In this document: one piece after another, positions 60,494 through 64,000 of the stretch
Position numbering within the stretch: position 1 is the first letter of the stretch
How the letters are laid out: each line of letters starts with the position of its first letter
Source of the DNA: Bradyrhizobium sp. AZCC 1721
GTDB taxonomy: Bacteria > Pseudomonadota > Alphaproteobacteria > Rhizobiales > Xanthobacteraceae
Reading direction: 5' to 3'
Length of the DNA stretch: 64,000 nt
Assembly (NCBI RefSeq): GCF_036924715.1
Contig: NZ_JAZHSB010000001.1
Location: forward strand, 4,145,001-4,209,000
The notes under the pieces: generated by a model
Told to the model about the DNA's origin: nothing
What the model saw: only the letters and a program-made list of their open reading frames with translations
Databases searched by the model: none
Program-made: the position numbers and the translations under genes

Positions 60494-60835
60494 ATGTACA
60501 AGGCCATTTTGGTGGCAGCACTGGTGGCGGTGAGCACCGCAGCGAGCCATGCCGTGTTTTTCACGTATTCAGAATGGGCCAGAATGCCCGATAACTTGCG
60601 GGCCGTGTACATTTCCGGGTTGTACGACGCCCTCATATCGTTCGTTGACAACGATTCGGGCGAGAAAGTCGCGTTGCACTACCAGACGTGCATTTCGCGC
60701 GCGAAGATGCAGAACGCTCAATTGGCCGAAAACACCCTGGCTTATGCGAAGTCTCGTCCCAATGTTCAATCAAGTGGAGTCGGTGGTGCGTTGATCGGCT
60801 ATCTCATTGAGCTTTGCGGCAAGCCGCCACAGTAA
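60494..60835 (+). CDS. Small exported protein, unknown
   Basis: 113 residues from the ATG at 60494 (GGGAGGGG upstream; a frame opens earlier at 60452). A signal peptide (MYKAILVAALVAVSTAASHA) is followed by a globular part FFTYSEWARMPDNLRAVYISGLYDALISFVDND and two cysteines (YQTCISRAK, ELCGKPPQ) that could pair. Resembles Rap1a/Tai-like small immunity proteins in size and layout, but that is only a shape-level comparison. No family assigned. Confidence 0.6.
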   Translation: MYKAILVAALVAVSTAASHAVFFTYSEWARMPDNLRAVYISGLYDALISFVDNDSGEKVALHYQTCISRAKMQNAQLAENTLAYAKSRPNVQSSGVGGALIGYLIELCGKPPQ

Positions 60836-60920
60836 ACAGCCACTTGGAGCCGTCCCAACGGGACAACGATAACTGGCCAAGGGGATTCCTTCCCCGGCCC
60901 CAAGGGAGCAGTGTGGGAGG

Positions 60921-61838
60921 ATGCGTGATTTAGAGCCGGTCTCGTTTATGAAGGCCGTGACGGAAATGCGGCACTTCATCGTTACTATCGAGCGCATCCC
61001 GAACCAATCGGCCCGCGTCGGTGAGGACGACAGAGCCAAAATTCTCTCACCGCTTATCAACGAACTGATAGGCGCGCTAACGAAGGTTGAAGCCCGCTCC
61101 GCTTTAGCGAGCGCCGCCAGACTCAGACTTAACATCGAGAACGGGAATTCCGGCCTGACTTACGAGGCCGTCAGAAACACCTTGTTAGATATCGAAAGCC
61201 GTTTCGCCGATCACCTAAGCGATATCAAGCTGTTTGTCCTTAATTGGCAGGAGGCTTCCCTATTCGGGCCAGCCGACAACGTTCTAGGCAATCAGCGCCC
61301 CATCGAAGGGTTTTCTCGCGCATATCCGAACGCTGCGTTTGAGATCGAGGAAGCCGCAAAGTGTATCGCGCTAGAGAGATATACGGCATGCGTTTTTCAT
61401 TGCATGAGGGCACTAGAGCACGGCATCAAGGCGCTGTGCGCGCTACTTGGTGTTCCAGACGTAACAAAGCCAGCCGAGAAGAATTGGGGCGCAATTCTCA
61501 AAGCGATTAAAGAGAGGATTGACGAGAAATGGCCCGCGAAGACTCGCCTGCCAAATACGCGAGGCGCAAAGATTGAAGCGCTCTACGCTACCTTGGACGC
61601 GATTAAGAATCCTTGGCGTAACGCTACCATGCACGTCGAAAGTATATACGCCCCGCATGAGGCCCTGCACATCGCGAGGTGTACGGGTGTGTTCTTGATA
61701 GAACTGATGAAGCACTGCGACGAACACGGCATAGTCACGGAAGAGTCGCCCGCTCAAGCTTCGGTTGGCGAAGCGATAGTCGAAACCAACACTGTTGCTG
61801 AACCGTCCACTCCCTTGCAGCCAGCCACAGAAAAATGA
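60921..61838 (+). CDS. HEPN-type domain protein, unknown
   Basis: 305 residues. A helical N-terminal part (MRDLEPVSFMKAVTEMRHFIVTIERIP...) is followed by EIEEAAKCIALERYTACVFHCMRALEHGIKALCALLGVP and, near the end, NPWRNATMHVESIYAPHEALHIARCTGVFLIELMKH. The R233-N234-x3-H238 motif (RNATMH) is the R-x4-6-H ribonuclease signature of HEPN domains, with the preceding helix carrying the usual acidic/aromatic pattern. HEPN proteins are often RNases in toxin-antitoxin or phage-defence systems, but some are inactive. The last 35 residues are low-complexity. Confidence 0.6.
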   Translation: MRDLEPVSFMKAVTEMRHFIVTIERIPNQSARVGEDDRAKILSPLINELIGALTKVEARSALASAARLRLNIENGNSGLTYEAVRNTLLDIESRFADHLSDIKLFVLNWQEASLFGPADNVLGNQRPIEGFSRAYPNAAFEIEEAAKCIALERYTACVFHCMRALEHGIKALCALLGVPDVTKPAEKNWGAILKAIKERIDEKWPAKTRLPNTRGAKIEALYATLDAIKNPWRNATMHVESIYAPHEALHIARCTGVFLIELMKHCDEHGIVTEESPAQASVGEAIVETNTVAEPSTPLQPATEK

Positions 61839-61852
61839 AAAGCATCCTGCCG

Positions 61853-61891
61853 TTCCAACCACCCTTCCAACCGCTTCCAACGCCTTCCAAC
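61853..61891 (+). repeat. Four spaced TTCCAAC words
   Basis: TTCCAAC occurs at 61853, 61865, 61875 and 61885, spaced 12, 10 and 10 bp, i.e. about one helical turn. The complement GTTGGAA occurs in the left arm of the following inverted repeat. Confidence 0.8.
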
Positions 61892-61924
61892 GATGGGTTC
61901 GCTCTCTCCCCCTTATACCCCCGG

Positions 61925-61977
61925 GCCGTTGGAAGGAACGGCCCCGGTCGGAAGACCGGGCCGTCCTGTCCAACGGC
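61925..61977. repeat. Large inverted repeat after the HEPN gene
   Basis: GCCGTTGGAAGGAACGGCCC and GGGCCGTCCTGTCCAACGGC are near-complementary arms, with an inner CCGGTC-GGAA-GACCGG hairpin. It has no T-run and lies about 90 bp after the HEPN stop. Confidence 0.8.
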
Positions 61978-62211
61978 TAATGAGAAAGAAAGCCGAGCCG
62001 CGTGGGCGTGTACTCACAAATTTCGGGATTGTCCGCTTCCTGAGGTAGGGCAGACATCGCCCTGACCGGCCGGGAACATCTTCAAATGACCCGTAGCCGT
62101 TCTGCGCCACGCGCCGCATTTGTGACGCAGCATTTGCACATGCAGTGAGTGCGACGACCATCGAGACGTGATACTCTGCGCTCGTCGTCCTCAAACTGCG
62201 TTGAGGGTCGA

Positions 62212-63180
62212 ATGAAGCGGCGGGAGTTCATCGCGGGCACTACGGCGCTGCTCGTTTCGCCACGCCATTCGCGGGCCCAAGGGACGCCTCGCCGAATCGG
62301 TTTCTTGGCCTCTTTCTTAGATCAGCCAGGTCGCGAGGCATGGCGCAGTGGCCTGCGCGATCACGGTTGGATCGAAGGCAAGAACCTGATCATTGACTAC
62401 CGATTCTTCGAGGTCCAGCCCGAGCGCGCACCGGCGCTCGCGGCTGAACTCGTCGCCCTCAAGCCCGATCTTGTAATTGCCGTCGGGCCACGAGAAGCCG
62501 CAGCCCTGAAATCGGCAACTGCAACTATTCCTATTGTATTCGTGGTCGTGTTCGATCCCGTGGGGCTCGGCCTCGTCCAAAGTCTCTCCCGCCCAGGCGG
62601 CAACATCACGGGTCTTGCGACCTACGTGCCAGGAGATTGGGTCGCAAAACGAATAGAAATCCTCCGGGAACTGGTCCCTGGCGCCCCGAAAATTGCGATC
62701 TTGGTCAATCCGGGCAACCCAATACACAGGCTGATATTAGCCGAGGAGGTACCCAGCACAGCTAGGAAGCTAGGCGTGGCTCTGCCGATAGTTGAGTCGA
62801 CGACGGCCGAGGAACTCGACATCGCCTTTGCCTCGGCCGCTTCCCAGCGCGCCGATGCAATCATTGTGTTTGCCGATCCTCTGACCATGCGCCAGGCCCC
62901 GCGAGTTGTCGCGCTCGCGGCAGAACATCATCTGCCCGCGATTTATCTCTTCCGACAATTCGCCGATGGCGGATTGGTCGTCTACGGCCCCGATATATTC
63001 GATCTGCTACGCCGTGCAGGCGGCTACGTCGATAAGATCCTCAAAGGCGCCAAGCCTTCCGATCTGCCGGTAGAGCAGCCGACCAAGTTCGATCTGGTGA
63101 TCAACATGAAGACTGCCAAAGCGCTCGGCCTCACCGTGCCGACCTCGTTACTCCTTCGCGCTGATGAGGTGATCGAATAG
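62212..63180 (+). CDS. ABC transporter substrate-binding protein (TrpX/DUF534 type)
   Basis: 322 residues from the ATG at 62212 (a longer frame opens at 62149). The leader KRREFIAGTTALL is a twin-arginine or Sec-like signal with RR. The ABC_sub_bind pattern is RRIGFLASF, GWIEGKNLIIDYRFFEVQPERAPALAAELVALKPDLVIAVG, IPIVFVVVFDPVGLGLVQSLSRPGGNITGLATY, and the C-terminal FDLVINMKTAKALGLTVPTSLLLRADEVIE. These are common solitary SBPs in Bradyrhizobium. No permease or ATPase is adjacent. Confidence 0.88.
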   Translation: MKRREFIAGTTALLVSPRHSRAQGTPRRIGFLASFLDQPGREAWRSGLRDHGWIEGKNLIIDYRFFEVQPERAPALAAELVALKPDLVIAVGPREAAALKSATATIPIVFVVVFDPVGLGLVQSLSRPGGNITGLATYVPGDWVAKRIEILRELVPGAPKIAILVNPGNPIHRLILAEEVPSTARKLGVALPIVESTTAEELDIAFASAASQRADAIIVFADPLTMRQAPRVVALAAEHHLPAIYLFRQFADGGLVVYGPDIFDLLRRAGGYVDKILKGAKPSDLPVEQPTKFDLVINMKTAKALGLTVPTSLLLRADEVIE

Positions 63181-63301
63181 AGATGCTGTTTGCTGCGGCG
63201 CATGAGTCCAGAGTTGGCCCTTAGTGGACATGCCTTCATCCTCGCCCGATCTCCGATTTTCGGGTCTAACCGGATATCACCTTCCTGCGCAGGCTATTCA
63301 T

Positions 63302-63335
63302 GAATACACGCCTAGCAAGAATACACGCCTAGCAA
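63302..63335 (+). repeat. Perfect 17-bp tandem duplication
   Basis: GAATACACGCCTAGCAA occurs twice without a gap, then a further G. A recent slippage event or part of an unrecognised element; it is in a gene-free stretch. Confidence 0.85.
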
Positions 63336-63396
63336 GCCCGCCTATGCGCCCGCGCACTGGCGGCACACACACCGCCGCTGCACGGCCTGCACCTCT

Positions 63397-63597
63397 CTAC
63401 GGCCCCCGCTGCGGCTCATAGCGGGCTATCCGGCGCGGACCTTGCCAAAGCTCTACGGGCGCGTCGGTGGCCAGATTGCGGGCGCGCGCCTTGGCTTCAT
63501 TTTCGTCGCAATGAAACTCAGTGACCGTGATGACGTGGCCTTCGCGAGTCAGAACTGCATGTAACTTCCGGCAATCGACTTCGAATAGGAGTCGAAC
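63397..63597 (-). pseudogene. Small ORF without a usable start, RRLAV-type remnant
   Basis: On the minus strand a frame of 66 codons reads (V)RLLFEVDCRKLHAVLTREG then HVITVTEFHCDENEAKARARNLATDAPVELWQGPRRIARYEPQRGP. It resembles small Rhizobiales proteins ending in ELWQGPR, but there is no ATG, GTG or TTG between the upstream stop and this stretch, and its N-terminus overlaps the end of the next gene. It may be a truncated remnant or use a start I cannot see. Confidence 0.35.
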
Positions 63598-64000
63598 AGC
63601 CTGCCGCAGTCCATCTCGCGCTCAATGATGACATGCTCATTAAGGTGGAGGGGGGGCGGTCGGGGAATCTTTATTCCGAAGGCGTCGGGCTCGTCGTCAA
63701 ATTCATCGTCGGTATCAACCTCAGGAAATATGTCTTTCAAGAAATTGCTTACCTCCGACGCATCGGCCGCAGACATGTAGAGGGCCGTGCCAAAAATAGG
63801 CACCGTCTTCTTAGGTGTCGCGTGGCGGTCGAATAGCAACGTCATATTTTGCGAATGGTAAGCAAAGCCCAAGAACACGATGCAGTCCGCCTCACGGATG
63901 GCCTCGTGAATACTGAACAGAGTCGACTCCTCTTCAACCTGTTCAGTATAGGTTTTGATTTGCTTGGACAATTCATCGTAACTGAGCCCGCCGTGCGGGG
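63549..64000 (-). CDS. C-terminal part of a possible SIR2-like protein (cut by window edge)
   Basis: The frame is open from the right edge to the stop at 63549, so at least 149 residues are visible; it begins ...PHGGLSYDELSKQIKTYTEQVEEES. The segment IHEAIREADCIVFLGFAYHSQNMTLLFD matches the pattern of a Rossmann-like SIR2 domain C-terminal strand (xxADxIVFLGFGxHxQN). The rest has an acidic linker (VDTDDEFDDEPDAFG) and a proline run. SIR2-like NADases occur in phage-defence proteins. The identification is from one motif only. Confidence 0.5.
   Translation of the reverse strand, partial: PHGGLSYDELSKQIKTYTEQVEEESTLFSIHEAIREADCIVFLGFAYHSQNMTLLFDRHATPKKTVPIFGTALYMSAADASEVSNFLKDIFPEVDTDDEFDDEPDAFGIKIPRPPPLHLNEHVIIEREMDCGRLFDSYSKSIAGSYMQF

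Larger units (their letters stand above)
61839..62211. other. Intergenic region with repeats, no gene
   Basis: About 370 bp. It begins with four spaced TTCCAAC words (61853-61891), then a large inverted repeat (61925-61977). Beyond 61980 I see no gene up to the SBP start; the frames there are short and without RBS. Confidence 0.6.

Overview
The window reads as a stretch of chromosome from a GC-rich alphaproteobacterium of the Bradyrhizobium/Nitrobacteraceae type. This rests on recognising gene families and layouts (GcrA-like regulator, DUF992, DUF2842, a NadQ-type regulator beside nadABC, glnB-glnA behind a sigma-54 promoter, many lone DctA/TctC/IclR style catabolic genes) and on the dispersed palindromic repeats typical of that group (GTAGGATGGGT... 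and GTCATTGCGAG... elements). No database search was possible.

Layout. 1-8.8 kb: the 5' end of trigger factor, tRNA-Leu(UAG), a copper-poor multicopper oxidase paired with an enolase-superfamily enzyme, NAD(P)HX repair (nnr), glnB-glnA, a DUF992 protein and an unknown Ala/Gln-rich membrane protein, the last two each followed by the same duplicated 74-bp terminator-bearing segment. 8.8-12.2 kb: a GT87-like membrane glycosyltransferase, a dispersed repeat and an IS110-family element with a long non-coding left end. 12.2-20 kb: a hybrid histidine kinase, a class I glutamine amidotransferase hydrolase, an AI-2E family membrane protein, a monooxygenase-fold protein and a large secreted mono-haem beta-propeller protein. 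20.1-27.8 kb: a six-gene minus-strand operon (DapA-like lyase, FAD oxidase, four-carbon acid sugar kinase, PdxA-like dehydrogenase, iron alcohol dehydrogenase, TctC solute-binding protein) divergent from an IclR regulator, with a palindromic operator candidate between them. This looks like a four-carbon sugar acid route whose exact substrate cannot be named.

27.8-41.4 kb is mostly housekeeping: GGDEF cyclase, rplM-rpsI, thioesterase, enoyl-CoA hydratase, CoA-binding protein, metY-like sulfhydrylase, nadQ-nadA-nadB-nadC with two operator-like palindromes in front of nadA, FTR1 iron permease, haem A synthase and DUF2842. 41.4-50.6 kb is an exopolysaccharide locus: degenerate polysaccharide deacetylase, CelD/FemAB-like acyltransferase, ExoP-like chain-length protein without a normal Walker A motif, a 39-residue lipoprotein, GT4 glycosyltransferase, sugar-phosphate transferase and O-antigen-ligase-like polymerase. 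No flippase or outer-membrane exporter gene is seen here.

50.6-59.8 kb holds mixed metabolic and regulatory genes (saccharopine dehydrogenase family, DUF169, YdcF, acetamidase/formamidase, GrlR-like, small helix protein plus GcrA-like, SDR, DHDPS-like) and a tandem pair of paralogous anchored proteins of unknown function. From tRNA-Pro(GGG) at 60.2 kb to the right edge the content changes: short unknown genes, a HEPN-type protein, an ABC substrate-binding protein, unusual repeats, and the C-terminal part of what may be a SIR2-like protein. This last section is the most accessory-looking part of the window.
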